DNA of 64,000 nt from Dactylis glomerata (GCA_007115705.1 QXEO01000531.1:15345998-15409997), one strand, 5' to 3'. Shown: positions 21,594 through 34,266, counted from the stretch's first letter. Translations and numbers: made by a program. The notes: generated from the sequence alone by a model not told the origin.

Positions 21594-23690
21594 ATGGCTA
21601 CTCCTGAAAACACCAAGTTGTGTGACTTTACTAGCACGAACAATAGTGATTTTATCTGCACTCCTATTGCGCCACCTGCTCCTGCTGCAAACTTTTATGA
21701 GATTAAGCCTGCTTTATTGAACTTTGTTATGAAAGAGCAATTTTCTGGTGCTAGTACTGAAGATGCTGCAGCTCATCTCAACAATTTTGTTGAGCTATGT
21801 GAGATGCAGAAATATAAGGATGTTGAAAGTGATATTATTAAGCTTAAGTTGTTTCCTTTTTCTTTGAGAGGAAAAGCTAAGGATTGGTTGCTGTCTTTGC
21901 CTAAAAATAGTATTGATTCATGGACTAAGTGTAAGGATGCTTTTATTGGTAGATACTATCCTCCTGCTAAGATTATAGCTGTGCGTAGCAATATTATGAA
22001 GTTTAGTCAGTTTGATAATGAACATGTTGCTCAGGCTTGGGAAAGAATGAAATCTATGATAAAGAATTGTCCCACTCATGGACTGACTACTTGGATGATT
22101 GTCCAAACTTTTTATGCAGGACTGAATTTTTCTTCAAGGAACCTACTTGATTTAGCTGCTGGAGGCACTTTTATGTCCCTTACCTTGGGCGCCGCAACAA
22201 AGCTTCTCGACAACATGATGGTAAATTACTCCGAATGGCACACCGAGAGAGCTCCACAAGGTAAGAAGGTAAATTCTGTTGAGGAAACCTCTTCCTTGAG
22301 TGATAAGATTGATGCTATTATGGCTATGCTTGCTAATGATAGGACTCATGTAGATCCTAATAATGTTCCTTTAGCCTCTTTGGTTGCTCAAGAAGAGCAT
22401 GTTGATGTAAACTTCATTAGAAACAATAATTTTAACAACAATGCTTATAGGAACAATTTTGCTAGTAACAATTATAGGTCGTATCCTTCTACCAATGGTA
22501 ATGGTTATGGTAACTCTTATGGTAATTCCTCCAACAACACTAGGGCCGCGCCCTTCGAGCTTGAGGTAATGCTCAAGGACTTCATCGGTAAGCAAAATGC
22601 TTTTAACAAGTCTGTTGAGGAAAAGTTAGGCAAAATTGATATTCTTGCTTCTAAAGTTGATAGCCATGCTCATGATGTTGAACTTCTAAAATTAAAAGTG
22701 TTGCCTAATGATGTGAAAGAGAACAATGTTTTTGCTACTGCTAATGCTATTCAAGTTAGAATTGATGAAAATATTAGATTGTTAGCAGAATTGCATGCTA
22801 GATGGGAAAGAGAGGATGAGATTGCTAGGAATATGAAAGTTTGTACTATTACTACCTCTAATGATGTTGTTCCTAATGCTAGCAATCCTCTTACTTTGAT
22901 TGGTGTAGAGAAAACTCCCACTCCTTGTGTTAAAAAGCCTAAAACTGCTAAAACTTTTTCTCAAAAGAGTGCTGAAATTTTTCAGAGTGTAGGAGATGAT
23001 ATCTCTATTTCCTTTAATGATTTTGATGTTGATGGCTGCAATATATCTGAAGTTATTTTGTTCTTGCAAAAGCTTGCTTTGACTCCCAATGCTAGTTCTT
23101 TAAATGTTGCTTTTACTAAACATATTACCAATGCTCTTATGAAAATTAGGGATGAAAAGTTGAAGCAAAAAGCTTCTGTTCCCAAGAAGTTAGCAGATGG
23201 TTGGGAACCCATCATTGATATGCATGTTAATGGTTTTGATTGCCATGCTTTATGTGATCTAGGTGCTAGTATTTCTATTATGCCTAGAAAAATTTATGAT
23301 ATGCTTGATTTACCACTGCTTGAAAAGTGTTATTATGATATTCCTATTGCTGATGTTGCTAAGAAGAAACCTTTGGGAAAAATTAATGATGTTCTTATTG
23401 TGGTTAACAATAACCTTGTTCCCATTTATTTTCTTGTCATGGACGTTGAATGCAATGCTTCATGTCCTATTATTTTGGGAAGACCTTTTCTTCGAACTGT
23501 AGGTGCCATCATTGATATGAGGGAAGGCACCATCAAATATCAATTTCCACTCAAGAAAGGTATGGAAAACTTCCCTAGGAAGAGAAAGAAATTAGTTTTG
23601 ACTCTATTCTTAGAGCAAATTATGAGCTTGATGCTTCATCACTTGATATTACTTGATTCGCACTTTCTGCGCCTAGCTCAAAGGCGTTAA
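21594..23690 (+). CDS. Athila-like gag-protease, 698 residues (frameshifted tail)
   Basis: The ATG at 21594 starts MATPENTKLC, which aligns with the C element. The gag core covers about residues 35-230 (FYEIKPALLNFV, LKLFPFSLRGKAKDWLLSLP, IGRYYPPAK, QAWERMKS, FYAGLNFSSRNLLD). An Asn-rich stretch follows (NNNFNNNAYRNNFASNNYR). The aspartic protease lies at about 545-660 with CDLGASISIMP (DLG in the catalytic position) and CPIILGRPFLRTVGAIIDM. Near the end, after FPRKRKKL, one T is missing relative to C, so the last 30 or so residues are out of frame and the stop is later. RT and integrase are absent downstream. Confidence 0.85.
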   Translation: MATPENTKLCDFTSTNNSDFICTPIAPPAPAANFYEIKPALLNFVMKEQFSGASTEDAAAHLNNFVELCEMQKYKDVESDIIKLKLFPFSLRGKAKDWLLSLPKNSIDSWTKCKDAFIGRYYPPAKIIAVRSNIMKFSQFDNEHVAQAWERMKSMIKNCPTHGLTTWMIVQTFYAGLNFSSRNLLDLAAGGTFMSLTLGAATKLLDNMMVNYSEWHTERAPQGKKVNSVEETSSLSDKIDAIMAMLANDRTHVDPNNVPLASLVAQEEHVDVNFIRNNNFNNNAYRNNFASNNYRSYPSTNGNGYGNSYGNSSNNTRAAPFELEVMLKDFIGKQNAFNKSVEEKLGKIDILASKVDSHAHDVELLKLKVLPNDVKENNVFATANAIQVRIDENIRLLAELHARWEREDEIARNMKVCTITTSNDVVPNASNPLTLIGVEKTPTPCVKKPKTAKTFSQKSAEIFQSVGDDISISFNDFDVDGCNISEVILFLQKLALTPNASSLNVAFTKHITNALMKIRDEKLKQKASVPKKLADGWEPIIDMHVNGFDCHALCDLGASISIMPRKIYDMLDLPLLEKCYYDIPIADVAKKKPLGKINDVLIVVNNNLVPIYFLVMDVECNASCPIILGRPFLRTVGAIIDMREGTIKYQFPLKKGMENFPRKRKKLVLTLFLEQIMSLMLHHLILLDSHFLRLAQRR

Positions 23691-26589
23691 AGAAAAGCAC
23701 TCTTGGGAGATAACCCAATGTTTTACATTCAGTTCTTTTTTCTTTTATTTGAGTTTTGGAAGTTATTACTACTGTAATGACCTCTCCTTATCATTTTTAT
23801 TTCGTTTTTGTGCCAAGAGAAACCTCTAATTTGAGCGAGGTAAGATTTGGGGATGTTGCTGTCCTGAAACTGTTTTTGGTGCTGCACCGTAAAAATTCGT
23901 GAAAATTCTCTGTATATCTTTTAGACCTGTGATTTATTGTGCATATGTCCCAGGTTATATCCAAACTTTCATTAGTTGAACACTTTTTGATTTGAGTAAC
24001 AGAAAACCCTCTAAAAATTCGACCTTTATCAGCTGTTCTGTTTTGACAGATTTCTGCCAATATTTGTGTTTGCCACTTTATCGCTTTCTTTTTGAGTTCT
24101 TTTGATCACGGAACTTTTGGGGAAGTTGATACAGTAGTATATGCTTTATATGTGGTGGTTTTAGGTTGAAACCTAAAGCAAAAAGGGTTGATTCTATGTT
24201 GTACTTACACTAATATTGCTAATAGATTTGTGTTTAGTTTTGTATGAAGGAAGTTTTCAAGTGTAGGGATCGGAGAGTGATGAGATGAGTTGAAGAATGG
24301 ACAAAAGCTCAAGCTTGGGGATGCCCATGCATCACCCCAAGAAATATCTAAGAAGTACAAGCGTCAAAGCTTTGGGATGCCCCCGAGGCACCCCTTCTTC
24401 ATCGGCAAAAATCAGGTCACCTTTCAAGACACTATATTTTTATTGCTTCATGCATTATACGTTTTTCTTGGAGCGTCAGTTGTTTTTAGTTTTCAGTTTA
24501 GTTTAGTTTAGTTTGCTGCAATAAATGGTTGGACCCCAACAAATTTCTTTTGGAGAAGTTGCCTTGCTTTTCATTTGCCAAGAACACTCCGTTTTTCACT
24601 TTTATAATTTCAACGAGTGTTCTCTTTTTCTAGAACTGCGTTTAGCTTTCGATTTTCGCCTTGATTTGTGTTCAGATCTTGTTATATCTTTTCATCAAGG
24701 TGTATTTTTGCCTCTGATCTATATTGGTTTTCATCAAAAGAGGTGTTTATAAAAACTTTGAATGGTCTTGGAAAAGAGAAAAAGCTTTATGCAAAAAAGT
24801 GGTACAAGAAGGAGCTTGTGTAGACTGCGACCTAGGCTTTTGCATGTCGTGCTTGATGTCTTTTTGATAGTATGCTTAGTGGTTTTTCTGTAGCATGACT
24901 TGTCTCAAATAACTGAGATTGCTTAATGAGCCTTTGAAAAAATCATGCGTTGTTTTTATCGTTTGGAAGCATTATTTTCGTTTTCTCCTTGATGCTTTAT
25001 TTGGGTTGAATTGGCGCATGCTCACACATGTTAGACTTTTACAAAGTCACCAATAGCCTCTATGATCATTTAGTTTTTGACTTTTGATGTCATCTTATGC
25101 TTCTTTTAATGTCGCTTTGTCGCTTTGCATGATTATGGCCGTTATTGCTCTCTTAGTTGGTCGCTCCCAGTCTTTTGCTAGCCCTCGCTTTGTACTGAGT
25201 ATGAGCTCTACTCGTGCATCCAACTCCTAAAAACCAAGTTTGCCAAAGTGTCCACCATACATACCTATTAGCAATTTGCTATTCCAAATTAAATTTGACT
25301 TGCTTTTATCTACTCTTCAAATTAAACTCTTACCAGTGTTATGCGAAAATTGGTCAGTAAAGCTCTCACGAACCCGAAGGCACACTTTATTTTTCTCGTT
25401 CTTAAAAATTTAACATTGTGGTCTCTTATGTTGAGTTGTTATGCTTGCAAGTTGTAAGTTGGAGACTAGCCCAGCCATGCCGTCATGGGGCAAGCTTTCA
25501 ATATTGCACTTCTTATTTGAGTTGATATCATGATCTTTTGTTTATGGATACTCACGGTGTGAAATGAATTGGGAATCTTGCGGGATCATGGAGTTTGTAT
25601 ATGTGTTAGAGAAACGCCTGGGCCGCCAATCTAAGCCATGCATAATTCATGGTGGAAATTTGTAGCATGCCCATAGTGGACATTCGACGACGCATCTCAA
25701 AATAAAAAGCTATACAAATGGTAAATAAAAGAGATGTTGAGGTGTTCATTGTCTGCTTGTCCTGTCATTTTGATGTGGGCTTGTTCCATGTCATTGGGCA
25801 CAGAGGTACCCCGTTGGCGGTTCTCGATGATACGTGTATACTTACAATGACAAGAGCTTGCTTAGGACTCTAAGTAAAGTAGCATGAGGTTTGGGTACTC
25901 GTATTCACGGGACACGAGGTTTTCAACTTATGATTTGTCAAGCATATGCAGCGTAAGTGTTCTCGCATTAACTTTAACCATTCAAGATGCTTATGATGGG
26001 GGGCAATGAGAGCTCAAAGCCGGTAAGTACCATAATTTTTGAAGGTTATAAAACTTGCAATCACTGCTTCCCTCCGCGAAGGGCCTTTCTTTTACTTTTA
26101 TGTTGAGTCACCACCTTCTACCTTTATGCACCATTAAGAGAGCATAGTTGTCATTCTGAGTATAATGTGCATTGTCCCAAAGTTTTCATTGATTGATTCA
26201 TATTGTTGGTTTCACTTGTTCTCAAATTATTTGTATCTAGTCGCCCTCTTAAACTTGAAGGTGTCATATGCATTTATGTTTTGCTCTCTCATTAAGGACA
26301 AGCTGAAAACCATTTGTATGTTTTTCCTTATGATTTGAACACACGTTTGACTTTCATTGTTTCATTTTCATGATCTTTTGTTTGTGTTCATTTTCATGTT
26401 ATAACATGGTTGCTAAGTTTCTTCTATCAAGATTATGTCTTTCATGCCCATGTTTTAAGTTCTTTTGATCCCAGCTCACAACGCTTACATATATGATCAA
26501 GATTGTATAGGTGCATGTCACCTCAAAAATTATTTCTTTTGTTATCACTTACCTACTCGAGGACGAGCAGGAGTTAAGCTTGGGGTTGC
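23691..26589 (+). other. Conserved non-coding internal region of element A
   Basis: About 2.9 kb separate the gag-protease stop from the 3' LTR. No long ORF or pol motif is visible, yet the sequence aligns nearly base for base with 36527-39461 of element C. A phrase around ggggatgcccatgcatcacc (24318) is shared. The region ends in the purine-rich tract before the LTR. Confidence 0.8.
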
Positions 26590-28235
26590 TGATACGTCTC
26601 AAACGTATCCATAAATTTTGATGCTCAATGCTTGTTTTTACACCATTTGCTTAGTGTTTCGTTACACTTCGTGGCACTTTTATGCATTTTCCGGAACTAA
26701 CCTATTAACAAGTCGCCACAGTGCCAGTTCCCTATTTTCTGCTGTTTTTGTGTTTCAGAAAAGTTACATAGGAAATATTCTCGGAATTGGACAAAACCAA
26801 AGCCAGTCGCCCAGAATTTCACCGAAGCTTCCAAAGATCCAAAGAGGAGACGGAGTGGGGCCACGAGGGCCCCACACAACAGGGCGGCGTGACCCAGGGG
26901 TAGGCCGCGCCCCCTATGTGTGAGGGAGCCTCGGGCCACTCCTGATGTTGCCCCTTCGCCTATAAAGACCCCCCGATGGGAAAAACCTAAATCCCCGATC
27001 ACTTTTCCAGAATACATCGCGATCCACCGCCGCCATCGACCCGAAGATCGGGAGGGTTCAGAAGCTCTTCCCGGCACCCTACCGTAGAGGGGAATCGTCA
27101 CCGGAGGTCTTCTTCATCGCCATGCTTGCCTCCAGAGCGATGAGTGAGTAGTCTACCTTGGACTATGGGTCCATAGCAGTAGCTAGATGGTTGTCTTCTC
27201 CACCATGTGCTTCATGTTTAGATCTCATGAGCTGCCTTACATGATTGAGATCACCGTTATGTAATTCTACATGTTTGGTTTGTTGGGATCCGATGAATAT
27301 TGGTGTTATGCTTGAGTTGATGTACTGAAATTTATCTTATGTTATCTCTATGTTGTTTATGATCTTGCATGCTCTCCATTGGTAGTAGCTATCTTGGCCG
27401 AGTAGTTGCTAGTGGCTCCAAGAGAGGGTATTTATGCTCGATAGAGGGTTCATGCCTCTATTTAATCTGGGGGAGTGACAGAAACCTCTAAGGTTGTAGA
27501 TGTTCTGTTGCTACTAGGGGGAAAACAACATTCATATGATCGAGGGTATATGCTTTGTTTACATTACACACTTTGCTTAATGCAATTATCTATTGTTCGC
27601 AACTTAATACTTGTGGAGTTCTCGGATTGATTCGCCACAAGTGGATTATTAGTCATAGATGCAGTTGGATGGCGGTCTATGTATCTTGTTGTAATGCCCA
27701 GAATAAATCTCATAGTGATCCTCTCATCATATGCACATTGTCTTTATTCTATCAATTGCCCAACTGTAATTTGTTTACCCAGCATGTGTTATTTTATCTT
27801 ATAGAGAGACACCACTAGTGAACTGTGGACCCCGGTCCTATTTCCATTATATTGCTATTACATGTTTACTTTACTCGCACTGTTTATTTTACTCGCATAT
27901 TATTACTATTTTCCACTCGATACGCTCATTTCTTTGTTTACAGCAAACCTGTGAGATTGACAACCTCATCGTAAGTTGGGAGCAAAGTATTTGGTTGTGT
28001 TGTGTGCAGGTTCCACGTTCCCGCTCGCAAAGCAAAGCTCGGACGAGGCGCCCTATAAATTGTCCGGAGCTGTCGCAAGCTAGTCAGCATCACCTTCAGT
28101 CGTTTGTCTGCTCCTCTCCTGATCGACATACCTTGGTTTCTTAACTGAGGGAAAACCTTGCTGCTATATTCATCATACCTTCCTCTGGGAGTTCCCAACT
28201 GGACGGTGAAAATATATCATCACCGTACCGCATCA
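26590..28235 (+). repeat. 3' LTR of element A
   Basis: It is intact, 1,646 bases, from TGATACGTCTC to CCGCATCA, followed by the duplication gccac. It keeps the uninterrupted accccggtcctattt sequence that shows where element B entered the other LTR. Confidence 0.93.
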
Positions 28236-28240
28236 GCCAC

Positions 28241-29035
28241 ACGTACCTGTTAGTCGACGTGGACAAATTCTCCAAGTGGATCGAAGCTGTCCCTGTCACC
28301 AACCAAGAGGCGACTACGGCGGTCAAGTTCTTCGAATCCATCGTCTACCGGTACGTGGTACCAAACAACATCATCACCGACAACGGCACCAACTTCACTT
28401 TGGGCGAGTTTCAAGAATTCGCCAAAAAGCTCGGCATCAAGATCAAGTACGCCTCGGTGGCGCACCCCAAGTCCAACGGCCAAGTCGAAAAGGCCAACAG
28501 GCTCGTCTGCGCAGGCCTGAAGAAGCGACTCCTTCGACCCCTCAAACGCGCGGCAGGCGCTTGGGTCAAAGAACTACCGTCAGTCCTATGGAGCCTGCGG
28601 ACAACACCTAATTCTTCGACCGGTTACACACCCTTCTTCCTGCTTTTCAGAGCAGAGGCGGTGCTACCTACAGATGTGCGCTACTGCGCGCCCCGCGTGG
28701 TGGCCTACGTCAAAGAAGACGCAGAAAAGGCATTGGCAGATGCCCAAGACCTGCTAGATGAAGCTCGAGACGTCGCTCTTGCCTGCTCGGCAGTTTACCA
28801 GCAGAGCCTCCGCAATTACCACAGCAGGCGGGTACGCGGACGGTCCTTCGAGCCAGGCAACCTCGTACTTCGCCTCAAGCAAACAAGCACGTCGAAGCTG
28901 GAGCCACCATGGGAAGGACCATACCTCGTCCACGAAGCAATCCCAGGAGGTGCGTATCGTCTACGCGACCCCAAGACAGGGAAGGACGTCGAAAACCCAT
29001 GGAACGCACATCAGTTGCGTCGATTCTATCCTTAG
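28241..29035 (+). pseudogene. Tat-lineage integrase, second part
   Basis: The frame continues the polyprotein interrupted at 10646: TYLLVDVDKFSKWIEAV with the first catalytic Asp, ITDNGTNF with the second, and NGQVEKANR with the Glu of the DDE triad. SLRTTPNSSTGYTPF and the C-terminal GNLVLRLKQ and WNAHQLRRFYP are typical of Tat integrases. This half is open to its natural stop at 29035, but it is separated from its N-terminal zinc domain by element A. Confidence 0.9.
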
Positions 29036-29193
29036 AATCAGCACCCTTCCTCCACCACCCGTCTCTATGTAATTAAGCGTCGGCAGCAGACCACGCTCAA
29101 CCATTGCGCCTTCGGCGCCAAGCAATAAAGTACAGTTCCTCGTATCATTGTCTAATCCACACTTGGGGGCTTCGCCTTAAAAAATCGCTCAAT

Positions 29194-29516
29194 CTACGCT
29201 TGGGGGCTTCGCCCTCTCCCTACGCTCGGGGGCTTCGCCCTTCGACCTACGCTCAGGGGCTTCGCTCTCCGCCCTACGCTCGGGGGCTTCGCCCTTCGAC
29301 CTACGCTCGGGGGCTTCGCCCTTCGACCCACGCTCGGGGGCTTCGCTCTTCGACCCATGCTTGGGGGCTTCGCCTTTCGACCCACGCTCGGGGGCTTCGC
29401 TCTTCGACCCACGCTCGGGGGCTTCGCCCTTCGACCCACGCTCGGGGGCTTCGCCCTTCGACCCACGCTCGGGGGATTCGCCCTTCGACCTACGCTCGGG
29501 GGCTTCGCCCCTCGAC
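29194..29516. repeat. Minisatellite of 27-bp units in element D
   Basis: About twelve head-to-tail units of tacgctcgggggcttcgccc plus ttcgacc run between integrase and the antisense genes. Units differ by one to three bases. Because 27 is divisible by three, several frames are open on both strands (a nine-residue repeat), which should not be read as genes. The core ctcgggggct resembles the purine tract just before the 3' LTR (43519-43529). Tat and Ogre elements are known for tandem arrays in this interval. Confidence 0.93.
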
Positions 29517-29669
29517 CTACATGACTTATCAAAATTCGCACAAGCACTTTGAAGAATCTCCCTAGGTACATGTATGCACAAGAGACAAGCCAGGTTCAGA
29601 CATATGGCTAAATCATTGCGCCACGACGCCCTGATTCGCCCTCTGATGATCGCTCTCAGTGATGATCTG

Positions 29670-30488
29670 TCAGGCGATACAATCAGCCGTGTCCTTACAA
29701 GCAGCATAATGAGGGTCCATGTCAACACGGCCGCTGGGAGTTGGAGGGAGCGCCTTCAGCAGTTCCAAGTCGATCTCCGGGTAATGAACACGCACAAAGG
29801 AAAGGGCGACCAGAGCCCCGCAGCGCAAATGTTCCCGAACGAAGGCATAGACAGCGTTGCCGTTCTCGAATCGATCAAGCAGCGTAGGAAGGCCTTCGGG
29901 CTGATTGTTTAGAGGAAACATCGCCTCGTACACAAGTGCGAGGGCGCTGCGGCTTGTTTCGGCCAGAACTCCAGCTTGGGCGATCCAATCCTGGAGGATT
30001 GTCAGTTTCAATGCTTTCGATCGGTCAGCCCAGAAGTTGTCAGCGATCGATTTAGCGTGCGTGTGAGCCGCACGAAGATGCGCATTCACGCGCCGAGCTT
30101 CGGCTTCGCTATCAAGGCATACATCTGCAGAAGAGGGAAGAATGTCATACTCGATAGGTTTGGAGCACAAGCAGATCAAGAGCTCGAAGGACTCACATTT
30201 CAGGGCTTTTCCAAGGTTCTCGACTTCCTCAATAAGGAACCTTTCGGCATCCGCAGCCCACGACGCCTTGGAAAGAGCAACGTCGACTTTAGCAGTAACT
30301 ATCTTCAGTTGATGCTGGGTGTTCTTGAGCTGATCGCGCAAGGATCGAATGAGAGATAGTTCACTCGTGGAAGGTGCTCTCCTCTCAACGGTGCTGAAAA
30401 AACTAGCAACTGTTTCGTACAAAACAGGCCATGCACTGGAAACCACGGATGAACCCTGCACAGGAGGTCCCCGGTCACACAAGGTCAT
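29670..30488 (-). CDS. Antisense ORF-b of element D
   Basis: The minus-strand frame with first ATG at 30488 is open to 29670 (about 272 codons unspliced). It includes a probable 72-base intron (30196-30125, GTGAGT to CTGCAG) at the same place as in B. The upstream half is helical (LRDQLKNTQHQLK). The downstream half aligns with ORF-b of B around MFPLNNQPEGLPTLLDRF. No known enzymatic motif is visible. Conservation with B is at the protein level rather than the DNA level, suggesting constraint for some time. Function is unknown. Confidence 0.6.
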   Translation of the reverse strand: MTLCDRGPPVQGSSVVSSAWPVLYETVASFFSTVERRAPSTSELSLIRSLRDQLKNTQHQLKIVTAKVDVALSKASWAADAERFLIEEVENLGKALKCESFELLICLCSKPIEYDILPSSADVCLDSEAEARRVNAHLRAAHTHAKSIADNFWADRSKALKLTILQDWIAQAGVLAETSRSALALVYEAMFPLNNQPEGLPTLLDRFENGNAVYAFVREHLRCGALVALSFVRVHYPEIDLELLKALPPTPSGRVDMDPHYAACKDTADCIA

Positions 30489-32629
30489 CGACAATCAAGC
30501 AGCAAAAAAGGTGCGAAATACATCAAAGGAAAATGACTAAATAGAAGCGACGGATTTACAATAAGCAATGTTCAAAAGTTAGCCACAGCCTTCGAGGTGG
30601 AACTACATCGTCCATTACAAAAAACAGCAAGCGCGTCGGTCAAGCTACACTGAACTGCCAGCGACCTTGCTGCATGGTGCGCCTGACGCGCTACGCTTTC
30701 GAGCCTTTGTTGCTGCCCTCTTCTCATTCCTTTCGGCCAGCAAGCTCATCATCCGAGCAGACAAGTTGCGGGCACGCTCAAGATAGCCTTTCAGAGCAAT
30801 GTCGCGCCCGTCCTTATCCTTCGGGTACATGCCCGTGACCTTGTCGGCGTCGAACTCAACCCCGTGCATCATCATCATAGAGAAGACAGACTCGGAGCCA
30901 ATAGTTACCTGTCGGCGAACCGCGGCAACTAAAGGATCCTCGCCGTCCGCCTTCACCGCCAGGGCTTCGAGGATGCCAGCCATAGTGTTGCTGGTCGAAT
31001 CAGGGATGGAAACGTCGTGAACGCGGTCAAGTGTCGACCGTACCTTCACCAGGAGATCACGCGCCTCCTGACAGAGGTGCTCGGCGCTGCCTACACTGGA
31101 TTCGAGCCCAGCCGGCTCTTTCATTGCTCCGGCGTCCAATTCGGCAGCGGCTTCACAAAGAAACAAGATCCCCAGTCAATGTTAGATTTAATTAGCACGA
31201 AGCGTTCACTCAAAGGATAGCGAAAGCTTACCACGCAAGATATCGAGGGAGGTCTGCAAGCGCTGATGTAGGTCCTTCTCCCTCGACTCAGCTTCCAGAC
31301 GGCGCGTTTTAGCAAGCTCCTGGGACTTGGTCGATTCGGCTTTGAGCCAGGCAACCTCGTCGACCAACCCATCAGCTTTGTCCTCCAGCTTGGATTTCTC
31401 TGCCGCAAGATCGTCTAGTTGTGCTTTCAATGACGTCTTGTCGGTGGCAGCTTGTGTCGCAATCCCTGTTCATTCGGGGAGTGGCACGCTAAAAAATGAA
31501 GTAAAGGCATCGAAACAAGATATCAGATGGATGAAGACATCACTTACGTCGCACATCTTCCAGCTATGCGGATAACTACAGGTTTTCTTCCTCCAGCACA
31601 AGGAAGTCCCTGCACACCTTCGATAGATCCCTCACAACGGGCTAATCAAGCAGACGCAAAAGATGAGATTTTGAATAATTGTTCGGAGGGCAAGCCCAAG
31701 TGTAAACACTTAGACTTACCCTCAGGGGCTACTGACAGGCAAACATAAGAATCGCAAAGCTAGGATTTTCGGGCTTACATGGCTTTTAGGGCCGGAAGGC
31801 TCGCCGGAGGAAGAAACTAGAACCAGCTCGGCCTCGATCGTCTTTTTCTTCGGAGGAGGCGGCGGCTTCGGAAGATCGACCTCTGGCACGGCGTCTCTAG
31901 CTGCTTTCTCCTGCGAGTCCGCAGTCTGCTCGAGGGTGTAATCGTGGGGTCAAACTTGATATCGATTACAATCACCCGGGCTCGCCGAAGTCTCCTCGGT
32001 GGAAGATCTGAAGCAGGCGTCGAAGTCAGTATGATGCAGCCAAACCAAGACAAAATTATACAAGAAAGAAGTTCGACATGGAAGCTTACGAGGCGTCGAG
32101 ACCAAACTTCAGAAGAATCTTCTTCCCAAGCCAAAGAGGGGGCGGCTGTCCAGAGGCTTGGCCGGAATCACGCTGTCATCTTTATCGCCAGAAGAAAAGT
32201 GAGTGCCGCCGAGATCATCCAAATCTTCGATGATGTCAGCATCCACAACTTGTTTCTTCTTCTTCGATGCTCGCGACGGCGACGGAGCAGCGGAGGTCGA
32301 TTCTTCCGGAACCTCGATGAAATCATGCCCTGGGTATTCACCGTCTTCGGGTTGGGGCGGATAACATCGGGCTACGTTGATAACCTGAGCAAGCGTCGTT
32401 CATCACTTTCGATCCAGATCAACAGATTTACAATGGACAAGAAATATTCGGCTGAGATAAAGAGCGTACCTCAGTGCGGGGGAAGGCCTTGCTAAAGGCC
32501 ACCGCGCCAAAGATTTTCGGCATGAACGCCTTCTTCTTGATGTTGGTGACGGCGCGCACGCTGTCATCGATCTTCGCTTCATGCAATTCGTCGGGAGAGA
32601 TTCGTGTCGAGTCCCGGCGATCGCTGTAG

Positions 32630-32634
32630 TCCCA
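32630..32634. repeat. Target site duplication tccca (left) of element C
   Basis: The same five bases are found at 41094-41098 after the right LTR of C. Collapsing them restores the antisense exon of D. Confidence 0.92.
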
Positions 32635-34266
32635 TGATACGTCTCAAACGTATCTATAATTTTTGATGCTCCATGCTTGTTTTTACACCATTTGCCTATT
32701 GTTTCGTTACACTTAGTGGCACTTTTATACATTTTCCGGAACTAACCTATTAACGAAGTGCCACAGTGCCAGTTTCCTCTTTTCTGCTGTTTTTGTGTTT
32801 TAGAAGTGATACACAGGAAATATTCTCGGAATTGGACGAAACAAGTTCCTGAAGTCTTATATCAAGGGGAGGCTTCCAGACTTCCGAAGAGCTGACGGAG
32901 GGGGGCCACGTGGGCCCCAGACACAGGGGCGGCGCGGCCACCCCCCTGGCCGCGCCAGCCCCGTGTGAGGGGGCGTGGTCCCTCCTCTGACATCGCCCCT
33001 TCGCCTATATATACCCCCTGACGAGAAAAACCTAAGGGCCCCGATCAGTTTTCCAGAATACATCGCGATCCGCCGCCGCCGTCGACCCGAAGATCGGGAG
33101 GGTCCAGAAGCTCTTCCCGGCACCCTGCCGGAGAGGGGAATCGCCACCGGAGGTCTTCTTCATCGCCATGCTTGCCTCCGGAGCGATGAGTGAGTAGTCT
33201 ACCTTGGACTATGGGTCCATAGTAGTAGCTAGATGGTTGTCTTCTCCACCATGTGCTTCATGTTTAGATCTCATGAGCTGCCATACATGATTGAGATCAC
33301 CGTTATGTAATTCTATGATGTTGGTTTGTTGGGATCCGATGAATATTGGTGTTTATGATTAAGTTGCTATACTGAATTATATCTTTTGTTATCTCTATGT
33401 TGTTTATGATCTTGCATGCTCTCCGTTGTTAGTAGCTATCTTGGCCGAGTAGTTGCTAGTGACTCCAAGAGGGGGTATTTATGCTCGATAGTGGGTTCAT
33501 GCCTCTATTTCACCTGGGGGAGTGACAGAAACCTCTAAGGTGGTAGATGTGCTGTTGCTACTAGGGAGAAAACAACATTCATATGCTCAAGGGCATATGC
33601 TTTGTTTACATTACACACTTTGCTTAATGCAATTATCTGTTGTTCGCAACTTAATACTTCTAGGGTGTTCGGATGATATCCCCGGGGGTGGATTATTAGT
33701 CATAGATGCAGTTGGATGGCGGTCTATGTATTTTGTTGTAATGCCCAGAGTAAATCTCATAGTGATCTTCTTGACATATCACGTTATCTTTATTCTATCA
33801 ATTGCCCAACTGTAATTTGTTTACCCAGCATGTTATTTTATCTATGGAGAGACACCACTAGTGAACTGTGGACCCCGGTCCTATTTTAATCATATTGCAA
33901 TCACCTGTTTACTTTTCCCGCACTGTTTACTTTACTCGCATATTACTACTGTTTTCCACTCGATACACTCATAACCTTTGTTTCAAGCAAACCGGTGAGA
34001 TTGACAACCTCATCGCAAGTTGGGGACAAAGTATTTGTTTGTATGTGTGCAGGTTCCACAATCACCTTCAGTCGTCACCGTCTCTCTTCTTCAAGATCGA
34101 CATTAAACCTTGGTTTCTTAACTGAGGGAAAACTAGCCGCTACACTCATCATACCTTCCTCTTGGGGTTCCCAACGGGCTGGTCATCACCACGCACAAGG
34201 ACTTACTGCTCCCACGTCAACTAAACGCCACAGCTCATTTCTGGCGTCATCATCACACGAGTAGCA
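32635..34266 (+). repeat. 5' LTR of element C
   Basis: It begins TGATACGTCTC and ends CGAGTAGCA. It has a TATA-like tatatatacc at about 33006-33015 downstream of a GC-rich block. It shares its general plan with the LTR of A but is clearly a different subfamily. Confidence 0.93.

Larger units (their letters stand above)
10647..28235 (+). mobile_element. Athila-like non-autonomous Ty3/Gypsy element A
   Basis: LTRs of about 1.65 kb begin TGATAC and end GCATCA. A tRNA-Asp type primer site (TGGCGCCGTTGCC at 21414) follows the first LTR and a purine-rich tract (aagcttggggttgc) precedes the second. The five-base duplication gccac flanks the element. Inside is one gag-protease frame (21594-23690) and then about 2.9 kb without coding potential. 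No RT, RNase H or integrase is present, so the element needs helper enzymes. Without the nested element B its length is about 8.5 kb, matching C. The LTRs differ by about two dozen bases over the first 460, mostly transitions, so A is older than B and C. Confidence 0.9.

Noticed and set aside
29194..29516. CRISPR-like array
   Set aside because: Units are directly adjacent with no spacers, and the surroundings are plant retrotransposon sequence.
29104..29728. Long ORFs on both strands over the 27-bp repeats (nine-residue repeat proteins)
   Set aside because: The unit length is a multiple of three and lacks stops, so several frames are open automatically. No start context, homology or conservation supports coding.
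32857..33193. ORFs repeated at 10803, 26697, 32857 and 39684 (MAIPLSGRVPGRAS and its opposite strand)
   Set aside because: They lie in the GC-rich part of the LTRs of A and C, are open on both strands and carry no recognised domain.
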